From assembly GCF_001423525.1 (NCBI RefSeq), contig NZ_LMOI01000018.1, positions 598,773 to 662,772 on the forward strand: a stretch of DNA of 64,000 nt. Reading direction: 5' to 3'. Source of the stretch: Arthrobacter sp. Leaf137. Lineage in GTDB: Bacteria; Actinomycetota; Actinomycetes; Actinomycetales; Micrococcaceae. The notes beneath the pieces were generated by a model. The model saw nothing but the letters and a program-made list of their open reading frames with translations. It was not told the DNA's origin and did no database searches. Positions 1-9,641 of the stretch are shown here, in pieces (within the stretch, counting starts at the first letter, position 1; every line of letters begins with the position of its first letter). Both the position numbers and the translations under genes were made by a program.

Positions 1-2840
1 GTGACGAACTTGATGTCCCCGAACACGGGCAGCCAGAACTGGATGATGGCGCTCTGGAACACCTGGCCGCCCAGGAAGAGCGGGGCAACACCGGAGCCTG
101 CGGCCGTGGCCAGGCCGATGCCCAGCAGGCCACCGGCGCTGACGGGAGTTGCTTCGCTGAGTTCGAACCGCCCGCCGGCCAGGTAGCGGATGGTCAGCGC
201 CAGGCCGGCTGTCAGGCCGCCTGCGAAGCCGCCGCCAGGCAGGTTGTGGCCGGCGAACAGGAGGTAGAGCGAGAAGATCACCAGCGAGTGGAAGACCAGC
301 CGGGTGACCACTTCGAAGATGATGGAGCGGCGTTCGGGTGCCAGCGTCCGGCCGGCCACCAGCCAGGCGTCCCGGGTGGCCGTGGCGAACTTCCTGCTGA
401 TGGCCAGGGCGGCCCCGTCCCGGGAACCCGGGTCCACGTCGTGGAACCGGCCCACGGTTCCTTCCGCCACCGAGGCCGAGGCCCGCAGGCGGTCGCCGCG
501 GCCGCGGACGAAGATGAGGCTCGCAACACCTGTGGCGGCCAGTGCCAGCACGGTGATCTCACCGAAGGTGTCCCAGGCCCTGATGTCCACGAGCGTGACG
601 TTGACGATGTTCAGTCCGCCGCCGCCTTCGTAGGCCAGCTGCGGGAACTGCAGGGAGATGGGCTGGGCCACGCGGGCGCCCATGGCGTAGATGGCCGCGA
701 ACACCGTGGTGGCCCCGAAGGCTGCGCCGATGATGACACGGACCACACGGTATTTGCCCCCTGTCCGGTCCCGCAGTTCAGGCGGGAGGCGGCGCATGCC
801 GAGGACGAAGGCCACCAGGATGATGGTTTCCACCAGCATCTGCGTCAGTGCCAGGTCCGGGGCTCCCTGGAGGGCGAACATCAGGGCGATGCCGTAGCCG
901 GTGACCGATACCATCAGGACGGCAAGGAAGCGCTTGTTCGCCTTGACGGCCGCGAGGGCGCCTATCACGATGCCGATTCCCGCGACGATCTGCAGCGGAG
1001 AGCCTGGATCCACCAGGTAAATATTGTCCGGAAGCGGCTTGCCGGCGAAGAGGATGGCGCTCAGCGGCAGGACGAACGCCACGGTGAGGATGACGGCGAG
1101 GTAGTAGTACAGCGAACCGCGCTGGGTCCGGCCGGTGATCCACACGGCGATGTCGTCCAGCGCACCGATGCTCAGCTGGTAGGCGCGGTCGGCATCCACC
1201 CAGTCCGGGACCAGCGCCTGCGCACGGGCCACGGCGTTGCGGCCGAAGTACATGGCAGCGCCGAACACAAAGGTGAGCGCCGTCAGGCCAAGTGCGGGGG
1301 TCAGTCCGTGCCACAGCGCCAGGTGCCCGGCCTGCTCGGCCGGCGTTCCGGCGTCGGGCGCGGTGGACGCGAACAGCGCGGCGTAAGGCTGGATCCAGGC
1401 GTCAACCGGCGCCGGCCACAGGCCGTAGGCGATGGTGAGGATACTCAGGACGGCCGGGGCTGCGATGAAGGAGGGCCGAACGGCCTTGAACTGGGTGGGC
1501 TCCACGCCGGGTTTGACGGCGAAGGCGCCCCACATGAACCGGGCGCTGTACGCGAAGGTGAGGACGGAACCCAGGACCAGCCCCGCCAGGACCACCATGC
1601 CCCACGGTCCGGCGTCAGGGTCCCCGGCGTGGTGGACGAACGCTTCCAGCACGGATTCCTTGGCCACGAACCCGGCAAGGAAGGGGACGCCGGCCATGGA
1701 CGCGGCACCGATGCCGGCCACGATCCCCAAGGCGCGGGAGGACCGGAAGACGCCGGAGAGCTTCCGGACATCGCGCGTTCCGGACTGGTGGTCGATGATG
1801 CCGACCACCAGGAAGAGCGTGGCTTTGAAGAGGCCGTGGGCGAGCAGCATCGCCAGGCCGGCCAGCGCGGCGTCCGGCGTGCCGAGGCCCACCACCATGG
1901 TGAGGAAGCCCAACTGGCTGACGGTGCCGTAGGCGAGGATAAGTTTGATGTCTGTCTGGCGCAGCGCACGGTAGCCGCCCACCAGCATGGTGGCCAGGCC
2001 CAGGCCCAGCACCACGGGCTGCCAGTAGGCCGTTTCCGCGAATCCGGGCGCCAGCCGTGCCACCAGGTAGATGCCGGCCTTCACCATGGCGGCGGCGTGC
2101 AGGTACGCGCTGACCGGGGTGGGGGCGGCCATGGCGCCGGGAAGCCAGAAGTGGAAGGGCACCAGCGCGGACTTGGTAATGGCGCCCACCAGGATGAGCA
2201 CGACGGCGGCGCTCACCATGGCGCCGGACGGGCCTTGCGCGAGCACGTGGGCCTGTTCGAGGATGGCTGAAAGGCGGTAGGTTCCGGCCGTCTGGCCCAG
2301 CATAATGATCCCCACCAGCATGGCCAGCCCGCCGGCGGTGGTGACCATGAGGGCCTGCAGCGCCGAGCGGCGGGCCGCCAGCCTGGTGCGGGCAAAGCCG
2401 ATCAGCAGGTAGGACAGGATGGTGGTGAGTTCCCAGAAAATGAAGAGCAGCAGCAGGTCATCGGCCACCACCAGGCCGAACATGGCACCGGCGAAGGCCA
2501 GGAGCTGCGCGCCGAACGCGCCGAGGTCCTGATCCTTCCGTTTGAAGTACCGGGCGCAGTAGAGCAGCACCAGGGCACCAACGCCCAGCACCAGCAGTGA
2601 CATCACCCAGGCCAGCGGGTCCATGCGGAAAGCGAACTCGAGGTGGAGGCCGGGAATCCAGGGGACAACCTCGGACACCGCACCCTGCCCGGAGTAGACC
2701 GGGCCGTACTGGAACAGGAGCCAGACGAACGAGGCAGCGGGAACGGCTGCCAGAGCGTAGAATGCGTTGCGGCCCCACTTCCTGAAGAACCACGGCGCCA
2801 GCACAGCCACCGAAAAGTGCACGGCAAGGACTGTGATCAC
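1..2840 (-). CDS. mrpA: Na+/H+ antiporter subunit A (MrpA-MrpB fusion), 3' end outside window
   Basis: Large subunit of the multi-subunit Mrp cation/proton antiporter, a membrane complex related to the ND5-type subunits of complex I, exchanging Na+ for H+ and supporting pH and salt tolerance. Translating the minus strand from GTG at 2840 gives about 946 residues. It opens with a hydrophobic segment (ITVLAVHFSVAVLAPWFF) followed by proton-antiporter helices including DDLLLLFIFWELTTILSYLL. Near 560-640 comes the MrpA C-terminal motif NVTLVDIRAWDTFGEITVL. The MrpB domain follows (RSIIFEVVTRLVFHSL, then AGHNLPGGGFAGGL), so A and B are fused as is common in actinobacteria. GGAG lies 7 nt before the GTG. 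The last few dozen residues and presumably mrpC-G lie to the left of the window. Confidence 0.93.
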   Translation of the reverse strand, partial: MITVLAVHFSVAVLAPWFFRKWGRNAFYALAAVPAASFVWLLFQYGPVYSGQGAVSEVVPWIPGLHLEFAFRMDPLAWVMSLLVLGVGALVLLYCARYFKRKDQDLGAFGAQLLAFAGAMFGLVVADDLLLLFIFWELTTILSYLLIGFARTRLAARRSALQALMVTTAGGLAMLVGIIMLGQTAGTYRLSAILEQAHVLAQGPSGAMVSAAVVLILVGAITKSALVPFHFWLPGAMAAPTPVSAYLHAAAMVKAGIYLVARLAPGFAETAYWQPVVLGLGLATMLVGGYRALRQTDIKLILAYGTVSQLGFLTMVVGLGTPDAALAGLAMLLAHGLFKATLFLVVGIIDHQSGTRDVRKLSGVFRSSRALGIVAGIGAASMAGVPFLAGFVAKESVLEAFVHHAGDPDAGPWGMVVLAGLVLGSVLTFAYSARFMWGAFAVKPGVEPTQFKAVRPSFIAAPAVLSILTIAYGLWPAPVDAWIQPYAALFASTAPDAGTPAEQAGHLALWHGLTPALGLTALTFVFGAAMYFGRNAVARAQALVPDWVDADRAYQLSIGALDDIAVWITGRTQRGSLYYYLAVILTVAFVLPLSAILFAGKPLPDNIYLVDPGSPLQIVAGIGIVIGALAAVKANKRFLAVLMVSVTGYGIALMFALQGAPDLALTQMLVETIILVAFVLGMRRLPPELRDRTGGKYRVVRVIIGAAFGATTVFAAIYAMGARVAQPISLQFPQLAYEGGGGLNIVNVTLVDIRAWDTFGEITVLALAATGVASLIFVRGRGDRLRASASVAEGTVGRFHDVDPGSRDGAALAISRKFATATRDAWLVAGRTLAPERRSIIFEVVTRLVFHSLVIFSLYLLFAGHNLPGGGFAGGLTAGLALTIRYLAGGRFELSEATPVSAGGLLGIGLATAAGSGVAPLFLGGQVFQSAIIQFWLPVFGDIKFV

Positions 2841-3032
2841 TGGTATCTCCGCAACGTCAGGAATTCGATTGTCAAAAGTTGGAGCAGGCGGCAAAATGTC
2901 GGGTTCGGGAATCCACAGTTTATCAAGTCCGGGCGCCTGACCCGTCGCGGTTTCCCGGCCGCCGCGCGTCATTCCGCGCCAGTCAGGGCTTCGGTCCGCA
3001 TCCTGTTCGCCCTCGGCGGATACGATGCAGCT

Positions 3033-4436
3033 ATGAACAGCGCCAGCGCTCCCCGGGCCATACAGCCGTCCTCGGAACTAGCAACCGGCAACCAGGTATC
3101 CAGCAAGGGCCGGATCCTGGCCTGGGCATCCTGGGACTGGGGTTCGGCAGCCTTCAACGCCGTGATGACCACCTTCGTGTTTACCGTCTACCTCACGTCC
3201 AACGCTTTCGGCGGCAAGGACGAGGCCTCGGCGGTCCTCGGCGCCGCCCTCGCCGCGGCGGGCCTCGCCATCGCGCTGCTGGCCCCCGTCACCGGGCAGC
3301 GCTCCGACGCCGGCGGCAGGCGGAAGCTGTGGCTGGGAGTCAACACGGCCGCCGTCGCCGTCCTCACCGCGCTGTGCTTCTTCGTCTTCCCGCAGCCGGA
3401 ATTCCTGCTGCTGGGCGTCACGCTGATCGCCCTGGGCAACGTGTTCTTCGAATTCGCCGGGGTCAACTACAACGCCATGCTGGCCCAGATTTCCACCCCC
3501 CGGAACATCGGCAAGGTCAGCGGCATCGGCTGGGGTGCCGGGTACCTGGGCGGCATCGTGGCCCTGCTGATCGTCCTGCAGCTGTTCGTCCAGCCCAGCT
3601 TCGAGTGGTTCGGCGCTTCCACCCAGGACAGCCTGAACATCCGGCTGGTGGCCGTGTTCTCGGCCCTGTGGTTCTTCATTTTTGCCCTGCCGGTCCTGTT
3701 CGCGGTCCCCGAACTGCCCCGGACCGGCCAGGCAGCCCGCCTCGGCATCGTCGCCAGCTACCGGCTGCTCTTCCGCCGGATCCGCGCCATCTACGCCACC
3801 AGCCCGCACACCATCTACTTCCTGCTGGCCAGCGCGGTGTTCCGTGACGGGCTGGCCGCGGTGTTCACCTTCGGCGGCATCATCGCCGCGGGCACCTTCG
3901 GGTTCGAGCTGTCACAGGTCATCTTCTTCGCCATTTTCGGCAATGTGGTGGCAGCATTCGGAGCCATCATCGGCGGGTTCCTGGACGACAGGGTGGGCCC
4001 GAAGGCCGTCATTATCGGCTCGCTCGCGGGCCTGCTCGTGGCCGGGACCGTGATCCTGGTGCTGGGTAACGGCGACTATTCCTTCTTCGGCATGGATTGG
4101 GCGGGCAGCACCACGTTCTGGGTGTTCGGTCTGTTCCTCTGCCTGTTCGTGGGCCCGGCGCAGTCGTCATCGCGGGCCTACCTCGCCCGGCTCGCACCGC
4201 ACGGGGAGTCCGGCGAACTGTTCGGCCTCTACGCCACCACCGGCCGGGCCGTCAGCTTCCTGGCGCCGGCCCTCTTCACGCTGTGCATCACCGTGGCAAC
4301 CCCGCTGGTGGCGGCAGGCGAGGCGCAGCGCTGGGGCATCCTGGGCATCATGGTGGTCCTGCTCGCCGGGCTGCTGGTCCTGCTGCCGGTGAAGTCCCCG
4401 GACAAGGCTCCCATCGCCGTCGTCCCCTCCGCCTGA
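3033..4436 (+). CDS. MFS transporter, UMF1/Atg22-like family
   Basis: A 467-residue integral membrane protein with about twelve hydrophobic segments. The opening signature, ILAWASWDWGSAAFNAVMTT, is typical of the UMF1/Atg22-like branch of the major facilitator superfamily, whose bacterial substrates are mostly unknown. An ORF reading further upstream in frame exists, but the ATG at 3033 is preferred because the added residues have no membrane or family character. The loop with the sequence TGQRSDAGGRRK around residue 90 matches the conserved MFS loop 2-3 basic motif. It is divergent from mrpA with about 190 bp between them and stands alone. Substrate cannot be assigned from sequence. Confidence 0.85.
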   Translation: MNSASAPRAIQPSSELATGNQVSSKGRILAWASWDWGSAAFNAVMTTFVFTVYLTSNAFGGKDEASAVLGAALAAAGLAIALLAPVTGQRSDAGGRRKLWLGVNTAAVAVLTALCFFVFPQPEFLLLGVTLIALGNVFFEFAGVNYNAMLAQISTPRNIGKVSGIGWGAGYLGGIVALLIVLQLFVQPSFEWFGASTQDSLNIRLVAVFSALWFFIFALPVLFAVPELPRTGQAARLGIVASYRLLFRRIRAIYATSPHTIYFLLASAVFRDGLAAVFTFGGIIAAGTFGFELSQVIFFAIFGNVVAAFGAIIGGFLDDRVGPKAVIIGSLAGLLVAGTVILVLGNGDYSFFGMDWAGSTTFWVFGLFLCLFVGPAQSSSRAYLARLAPHGESGELFGLYATTGRAVSFLAPALFTLCITVATPLVAAGEAQRWGILGIMVVLLAGLLVLLPVKSPDKAPIAVVPSA

Positions 4437-4475
4437 CCCCCACCACGCAACGCTCCGGAAGACTAGGCTTTAGCC

Positions 4476-4958
4476 ATGAACGTGGATGAAACGAACCTTC
4501 CCGGCCTCGGCCGCCGGAAGGACTTCATGACAGCTTCCGGACGCAGGATCGGCGTGGTGGAGCTAAGGGAAGGCCAGACCGAGCTCATCGTCTCCACATG
4601 GGACGATCCCGATACGTGCCAGGCTTCCATTCCGCTGACCAGCGATGAGGCCGCCACCCTGGGCAACCTGCTGGGCGGCCAGCACCTCGCCATGAAGCTG
4701 ACGGAGGAGCACAAGGACGTCCCGGGCATCGTCACCCGGCAGTTCTCCATCGCCCCGGAGTCCCCGTTCCAGAACCAGCCCATGGGCAAGGCGTGCATCC
4801 GGACCCGGTGTGGCGTCTCCATCGTTGCCATCATGCGCGAAGGGGAGGTCCTGCCCTCGCCCGGACCCGACGTGATCCTGCATACCGGTGACCTGCTGGT
4901 TGCTGTCGGAACCCTGAAAGGCCTCGATTCGGCGGCCGACATCCTGCGCCACGGCTGA
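4476..4958 (+). CDS. Cation:proton antiporter regulatory subunit (KhtT-like, RCK_C/TrkA-C domain)
   Basis: A 160-residue soluble protein with an N-terminal region and a C-terminal TrkA-C (RCK_C) fold at roughly residues 75-158 (SPFQNQPMGKACIRTRCGVS, then GPDVILHTGDLLVAVG). This matches KhtT-type subunits, which bind the membrane antiporter and gate it in response to small ligands such as cyclic di-AMP or ions. The next gene, a CPA2 antiporter, begins 5 nt after its stop, so the pair is co-transcribed and very probably forms a K+(or Na+)/H+ efflux system. The exact ligand and ion are inferred from the family only. Confidence 0.85.
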   Translation: MNVDETNLPGLGRRKDFMTASGRRIGVVELREGQTELIVSTWDDPDTCQASIPLTSDEAATLGNLLGGQHLAMKLTEEHKDVPGIVTRQFSIAPESPFQNQPMGKACIRTRCGVSIVAIMREGEVLPSPGPDVILHTGDLLVAVGTLKGLDSAADILRHG

Positions 4959-4963
4959 CCCCT

Positions 4964-6145
4964 ATGGACCCGCTGGCCCTGACCCTCATCGAACTGGGGG
5001 CCGTCGTGTTCTGCCTTGGCCTGTTGGCCAGGCTGGCCGGACGGATCGGAATGTCACCCATCCCGCTCTACCTGCTGGGCGGGCTCGCTTTCGGAGCCGG
5101 TGGCGTGGTGAAGCTCGAAGGCATGCACGAGTTCGCACACCTTTCCGGCGAGATCGGCGTCATCCTGCTCCTGCTTATGCTCGGACTGGAATATACGGCG
5201 GCGGAGCTGTTCACGGGCCTGCGGCGGTCGTGGCAGGCCGGCGTGCTGGACCTGGTCCTCAACTTCATCCCGGGAGCGGCACTGGCCCTGTTCCTGGGCT
5301 GGGGCGGCGTGGGGGCCATGGTGATGGGCGGGGTCACCTACATTTCCTCGTCCGGAATCGCCGCGAAGGTCATCACGGACCTGGGCCGGCTGGGCAACCG
5401 TGAAACACCGGTGGTGCTGTCCATCCTGGTGTTCGAAGACCTGGCCATGGCCGTCTACCTCCCCATCCTGACTGCCACCCTCGCGGGCGTCAGTTTCCTG
5501 GGCGGACTGACCACCGTGGCCATTGCGTTGGCCGTGGTCACAGCCGTGCTCATGGTGGCGCTGCGGCACGGCCACCACGTGTCCAAGGCCGTGCACAGCG
5601 AAAACTCAGAGGTGTTCCTGCTCAACGTGCTGGGCGCCGCGCTCCTGGTGGCCGGCCTGGCCTCTGCCATGCAGGTCTCCGCAGCGGTGGGCGCCTTCAT
5701 GCTCGGCATTGCCATCTCCGGCGCCACCGCCCACAACGCCACCCGCATCCTCGAACCGCTGCGTGACCTGTTCGCCGCCATCTTCTTCGTGGCCTTCGGA
5801 CTGAATACCGATCCCACGTCCATTCCGCCGGTATTGGGGTGGGCCCTGGTGCTGGCGTTGCTCACAGCAGCAACCAAGATGGCCACCGGAATCTGGGCAG
5901 CCAAACGCGAAGGGATTGCCCGGCCCGGACGTTTCCGGGCCGGTGCCACGCTCATAGCCCGCGGCGAGTTCTCGATCGTGATCGCCGGGCTGGCCGTCAC
6001 CTCAGGCGCCGTGCCGTCCAACCTTGCCGCCCTGGCCACCGCCTACGTCCTGCTGATGGCCGTCATCGGTCCGTTGGCGGCGCGCTTCGTGGAACCCCTG
6101 GTCAAGGCGTCATCGCGAACGCGGCAGGTCCCGGCGCAGGCGTAG
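4964..6145 (+). CDS. Cation:proton antiporter, CPA2 family (KhtU/KefB-like membrane subunit)
   Basis: A 393-residue integral membrane antiporter with about 12 hydrophobic helices, including GVILLLLMLGLEYTAAELF and the discontinuous-helix region ISSSGIAAKVITDLG. VVLSILVFEDLAMAVYLP carries the acidic ED pair characteristic of CPA2 transporters. It lacks the C-terminal TrkA-N domain found in KefB/C, consistent with regulation by the separate TrkA-C protein encoded immediately upstream (5-nt gap). The likely role is proton-coupled K+ or Na+ efflux in pH and osmotic homeostasis. The convergent dcd gene ends 28 bp downstream. Confidence 0.88.
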   Translation: MDPLALTLIELGAVVFCLGLLARLAGRIGMSPIPLYLLGGLAFGAGGVVKLEGMHEFAHLSGEIGVILLLLMLGLEYTAAELFTGLRRSWQAGVLDLVLNFIPGAALALFLGWGGVGAMVMGGVTYISSSGIAAKVITDLGRLGNRETPVVLSILVFEDLAMAVYLPILTATLAGVSFLGGLTTVAIALAVVTAVLMVALRHGHHVSKAVHSENSEVFLLNVLGAALLVAGLASAMQVSAAVGAFMLGIAISGATAHNATRILEPLRDLFAAIFFVAFGLNTDPTSIPPVLGWALVLALLTAATKMATGIWAAKREGIARPGRFRAGATLIARGEFSIVIAGLAVTSGAVPSNLAALATAYVLLMAVIGPLAARFVEPLVKASSRTRQVPAQA

Positions 6146-6173
6146 TCGTAATTGGTGCGGAGTGCCGGTTGCG

Positions 6174-6749
6174 CTAGATGCGGGTGCGGTGGAAGTTCAG
6201 GTGGCTCCGGCTGGCGGTGGGCCCCCGTTGCCCCTGGTAACGGTTTCCGTATTCGCCCTGGCCGTAGGGGAATTCCGCCGAGGAACTGAGCCGGAAGAAG
6301 CAGAGCTGGCCGATCTTCATGCCGGGCCACAGTTTGATGGGCAGCGTGGCCATGTTGGACAGTTCCAGCGTCACGTGGCCTGAGAAGCCAGGGTCGATGA
6401 AGCCTGCGGTGGAGTGCGTCAGGAGCCCCAAGCGGCCCAGCGAGGACTTGCCTTCCAGCCGGGCTGCGATGTCATCCGGGAGGGTGACGGTCTCGTAAGT
6501 GGAGCCCAGGACGAACTCGCCCGGGTGCAGGATAAAGGCCTCGTCCTGCTCAACCTCCACCAGCCGCGTCAGCTCCGGCTGCTCCTGCGCGGGGTCGATG
6601 TGGGCGTATTTGTGGTTGTCGAAAAGCCTGAAGAACTTGTCGATCCGGACGTCCACCGACGACGGCTGCACCATCGCGGGCTCGAACGGTTCCAGCACGA
6701 TCCGCTGGGAGTCTATTTCGGCACGAATATCGCGGTCTGAGATCAGCAC
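6174..6749 (-). CDS. dcd: dCTP deaminase
   Basis: Converts dCTP to dUTP for dTMP synthesis. Actinobacterial members often also hydrolyse dUTP to dUMP. The 191-residue length is standard and the N-terminus [12 protein letters not shown] is typical. The core has QPSSVDVRI, the substrate loop [18 protein letters not shown] and [16 protein letters not shown], whose glutamate is the catalytic residue. The C-terminal lid is [14 protein letters not shown]. Whether this protein is mono- or bifunctional cannot be decided by eye. It is a single gene, divergent from the secreted CAP-domain protein across 133 bp. Confidence 0.97.
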   Translation of the reverse strand: MLISDRDIRAEIDSQRIVLEPFEPAMVQPSSVDVRIDKFFRLFDNHKYAHIDPAQEQPELTRLVEVEQDEAFILHPGEFVLGSTYETVTLPDDIAARLEGKSSLGRLGLLTHSTAGFIDPGFSGHVTLELSNMATLPIKLWPGMKIGQLCFFRLSSSAEFPYGQGEYGNRYQGQRGPTASRSHLNFHRTRI

Positions 6750-6882
6750 CGTCCCAAATTACCGTATGGGATATCCACAGCCACATTCTTTCGTTGTTGC
6801 TGTTGTCCAGTGGGGCTAATGTTGCCTCAGATACACAGGCGCCGGATGGTCTCCCGGATGGCCCAACAGAGCTGGGGATGTT

Positions 6883-8655
6883 GTGAATAAATTGGTCGCG
6901 CCCTCTTTTATTGGCGTGCTCTGCGCGCTGGTGCTCGCCTCCTCGACGGCGGGGCCAGCCCCGCTGCCACTGGATTCGAACCGGCAGGTGGCATCTTCAG
7001 GACCGTCACGCGTCTCGCTGGGGGCGGCCACCGGGGACGGCGCCGGCACGCCCGGCGCGGGAAACAGCCCCACGGGTACCGCCCTCACCCCGGCTGTTGA
7101 TCCGGACATCCGGGCGGCCTCACCCACCGCGCCGCTGGATGTGGCTCCGGCTGCCGGAGCCGGCGGACCGGCGCTGGACATCAGACCGGTCCAGGAACCG
7201 TCGCCCGCGCCGTCGGCCGATCCCGCCGTCACGTCGGATCCCGCCGCTGCGCAGCCCGCCGACGAGGTCCCGTCCGTACCCCCTCTGTGGGCACCCGACG
7301 CCGAACTGGCCTCCCCGCCGCCGGCAGTATCCGGGCCCACCACTTCCGGGCCGGCAGCCTCCGAATCACTTGCAACATCCTCGGCCACGGAGGCACTGGT
7401 CAAGGACAACAACTCCGCAGCGATCCTCACCGTCTTCACCAAGATCAACGAGTACCGGGCGTCAAAGGGCTTGAAACCGGTGAAATACAACCCCACGGTC
7501 GCCGGCCTCGCGCAGGACTGGTCGGACAACATTGCCTCACGCGAGGTCATTGAGCACCGCGCCAACTTCTGGACAGATCCGCGCGCCATGAACCCCAACA
7601 ACGGCGCGGGCGAGGTCATCGCCATCCGGACAGACAGGGATGCCGCCCAGCTGGTGGAGTGGTGGAAGGGCTCCCCGGGGCACAACGCCATGCTCATTGA
7701 CCCCCGCTTCAACGTCATGGGGGCCGGCATCTCGTACACCAACTCCACCTACCAGATCTGGGGTGTGGTGAACTTCTTCGGCTACACCACCCTCCCGGCC
7801 GGCACCGTGGACTCGCCCGGCGGTTCCTCCTCCGGCGGGGGCTCCGCCTTCCCGCCGCCGGCACCATCCCTGTGCGATGCCACGGGGCGGCACATGCCTC
7901 CCACCCTGGACCTGACTGCCGCGGCCATCACGGGGCCCGGCGACCTCGTGACCGTGAATTCTGCGGGCCAGCTGATTAACAGGGCGTCAACAGGTGTCCG
8001 CACGTACGGCGCCGCCAAGGTCATCGGCTCCGGCTTCACCGGGGCGAAGGAAGTCTTCGTCACCGACTGGGACCGGGACGGCGCCTACGACCTCGTGACC
8101 CAGTGGACCAACGGGAACCTCACCCTGCACCGCGGCATCGCCACCGGAGGGTTCCAGGCAGCAATCACGCTGGGGTCCGGCGGCTGGCAGTCCCTCACCC
8201 TCGCGGTCGGCGGCTGGTGCGCCAACAACAGGATGCCGCAAATCCTCGCCCTGGACAGCAGCGGAAACCTCTTCCTGTACCCCAACAAGGGCACCAGCGA
8301 CCTGTCGGCAAGAGCCCTGATCACAAGTGGCATCACCGCGTCCCGCCTCGCGATGGTGGACTACGACGCCGACGGCTTCCAGGATGTCCTCGCCCTCCGG
8401 GCGGACGGCGCGGCGCAGCTCTACCGCGGCTGGGGAACCACCGCCCTCCGTGCCGAGGCGCGGCCCACGGTGGCCACAGGCTGGCAGGATGTCACCGGCA
8501 TCCGGCCGCTGAAGAACGTCACCGGCCTGAACTCCACCGGCGTCGCACTCCGCAGGGCCTCCGATGTTGTGCAGTACTGGGACCTCTCGGGCGGGACCCT
8601 GGCGTCGCCGTCGAACATTGCAGGCCCCTGGACCGGCCAGCGGCTGGCGCAGTAG
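6883..8655 (+). CDS. Secreted CAP-domain protein with C-terminal FG-GAP/VCBS-like repeats
   Basis: A 590-residue exported protein. Residues 1-24 form a signal peptide (FIGVLCALVLASSTAG). About residues 25-175 are Pro/Ala/Ser-rich and low in complexity. Residues about 179-302 form a CAP (SCP/PR1) domain with TKINEYRASKGLKPV, VEWWKGSPGHNAMLIDP and NVMGAGISY. A Gly/Ser/Pro linker follows, then about 260 residues of FG-GAP/VCBS-type beta-propeller repeats (VFVTDWDRDGAYDLVTQWTN, MVDYDADGFQDVLAL). The start is GTG at 6883, chosen for the signal peptide. The architecture suggests a cell-surface or secreted protein; its ligand and activity are unknown. It lies between dcd (divergent) and an SRPBCC gene (convergent). 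Confidence 0.85.
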   Translation: MNKLVAPSFIGVLCALVLASSTAGPAPLPLDSNRQVASSGPSRVSLGAATGDGAGTPGAGNSPTGTALTPAVDPDIRAASPTAPLDVAPAAGAGGPALDIRPVQEPSPAPSADPAVTSDPAAAQPADEVPSVPPLWAPDAELASPPPAVSGPTTSGPAASESLATSSATEALVKDNNSAAILTVFTKINEYRASKGLKPVKYNPTVAGLAQDWSDNIASREVIEHRANFWTDPRAMNPNNGAGEVIAIRTDRDAAQLVEWWKGSPGHNAMLIDPRFNVMGAGISYTNSTYQIWGVVNFFGYTTLPAGTVDSPGGSSSGGGSAFPPPAPSLCDATGRHMPPTLDLTAAAITGPGDLVTVNSAGQLINRASTGVRTYGAAKVIGSGFTGAKEVFVTDWDRDGAYDLVTQWTNGNLTLHRGIATGGFQAAITLGSGGWQSLTLAVGGWCANNRMPQILALDSSGNLFLYPNKGTSDLSARALITSGITASRLAMVDYDADGFQDVLALRADGAAQLYRGWGTTALRAEARPTVATGWQDVTGIRPLKNVTGLNSTGVALRRASDVVQYWDLSGGTLASPSNIAGPWTGQRLAQ

Positions 8656-8746
8656 GCACCTGCGCACCTCGACGGGCAGGTGGCGGAGAACCGGCACCGG
8701 ACTGGCTGCGGCTGGAAAAACTATGGTCCGTCCATCCGTCGCCTGG

Positions 8747-9208
8747 CTAGCTGACGGTCTGCAGCTCCAGCACGTCCTTGAGACGGTCCAGCTGGGAAAC
8801 TTCGGTGCGCACCCGTCGCTGGGCGATCCTGTTCAGGAGGCCGAACCGGTCCAGGAAGGAGAACGGGCCTTCCGGACGGGCTTCGAGCGCGTACCGGAGC
8901 CGGGTGCCGTCGTTTTCGGTGCTGAGGTAGTAGCCGCCCGAGCGGTTCGACGGGCCGGAGGTCACCCGGAACTGGATTTCGGCGCCGGGCCTGGCCTGGG
9001 TGATTTCCAGCTCGGCAGGAATGCTAAGCCCGGACCGCCCCGCCACCATCTTGCGATAAACGGCCCCCTTGGTACCGGCAGAGCCCTGCACCAGCTTCAC
9101 GCTCCGGACAGCGTCGCGCCACTGGGGCAGGTTGGTGGCGTCCATCAAATACAGGTACACGGCCATGGCGTCACGCCGGATGAGGACCTCGTGTTCTGCG
9201 GATGCCAT
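8747..9208 (-). CDS. SRPBCC (START/polyketide cyclase-like) family protein
   Basis: A 153-residue protein with the helix-grip SRPBCC fold: an N-terminal strand and helix (VLIRRDAMAVYLYLMDATNL), PQWRDAVRSVKLVQG, then alternating strands and a long C-terminal helix (VRTEVSQLDRLKDVLELQ). Proteins of this fold bind hydrophobic ligands; no specific function can be assigned. The minus-strand ORF is open for a further 56 codons. The ATG at 9208 (MASAEHEVLIRR) is chosen because upstream residues are unstructured and the family starts here; a weak GAAAG lies upstream. Its 3' end faces the CAP-domain gene. Confidence 0.75.
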   Translation of the reverse strand: MASAEHEVLIRRDAMAVYLYLMDATNLPQWRDAVRSVKLVQGSAGTKGAVYRKMVAGRSGLSIPAELEITQARPGAEIQFRVTSGPSNRSGGYYLSTENDGTRLRYALEARPEGPFSFLDRFGLLNRIAQRRVRTEVSQLDRLKDVLELQTVS

Positions 9209-9449
9209 GGGGGATCTTTCTGTGGTTGACGCGGGCATGCTGCCCGGACCGCCTCCCCCTGGCGCCGCAGCATTCCGGTTCAGGTTAGCCAGCGCGCCGG
9301 GTGCCAACCTAGCCAGATGCGGGGACGTTATTGAAGAGTTACTGGATGACGTGCCCAATCCGGGACACGGCTGCAACTGCCAACACCGTGGCCGGAGCTC
9401 CCTTCCATCTGCGCTAAGCTAAGTTTTGCCCCGCGGATGCGGCGGCAAT

Positions 9450-9523
9450 GCGGCTGTAGCTCAATGGTAGAGCGCTAGCTTCCCAAGCTTGATACGCGGG
9501 TTCGATTCCCGTCAGCCGCTCCA
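9450..9523 (+). tRNA. tRNA-Gly (anticodon CCC)
   Basis: A 74-nt cloverleaf: acceptor GCGGCTG pairs with CAGCCGC, followed by T and an encoded CCA. The D arm is GCTC/GAGC, and the T arm is GCGGG-TTCGATT-CCCGT with one G-U pair. The anticodon loop is TTCCCAA, giving CCC (glycine). The anticodon stem CTAGC/GCTTG has a T-T mismatch at pair 28-42, while the other four pairs are Watson-Crick. The encoded CCA, intact T loop and normal length argue for a functional gene. Confidence 0.95.
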
Positions 9524-9641
9524 GTTTTCCAGGCCCAGCACCGCGGACGACGCCGGCACCCGGCTTTCCCGCCTGGCCATTAGGTCCGCCCGTGTAAGGT
9601 CGGAAGCCAGGAACCTATTCGGTTCCGCTACAGGAGCAACC

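Noticed and set aside
246..2270. 674-codon plus-strand ORF
   Set aside because: It is antisense to mrpA; residues are rich in Gly/Glu/His/Arg/Gln with no membrane or domain pattern, as expected when the complementary strand of a high-GC gene is read.
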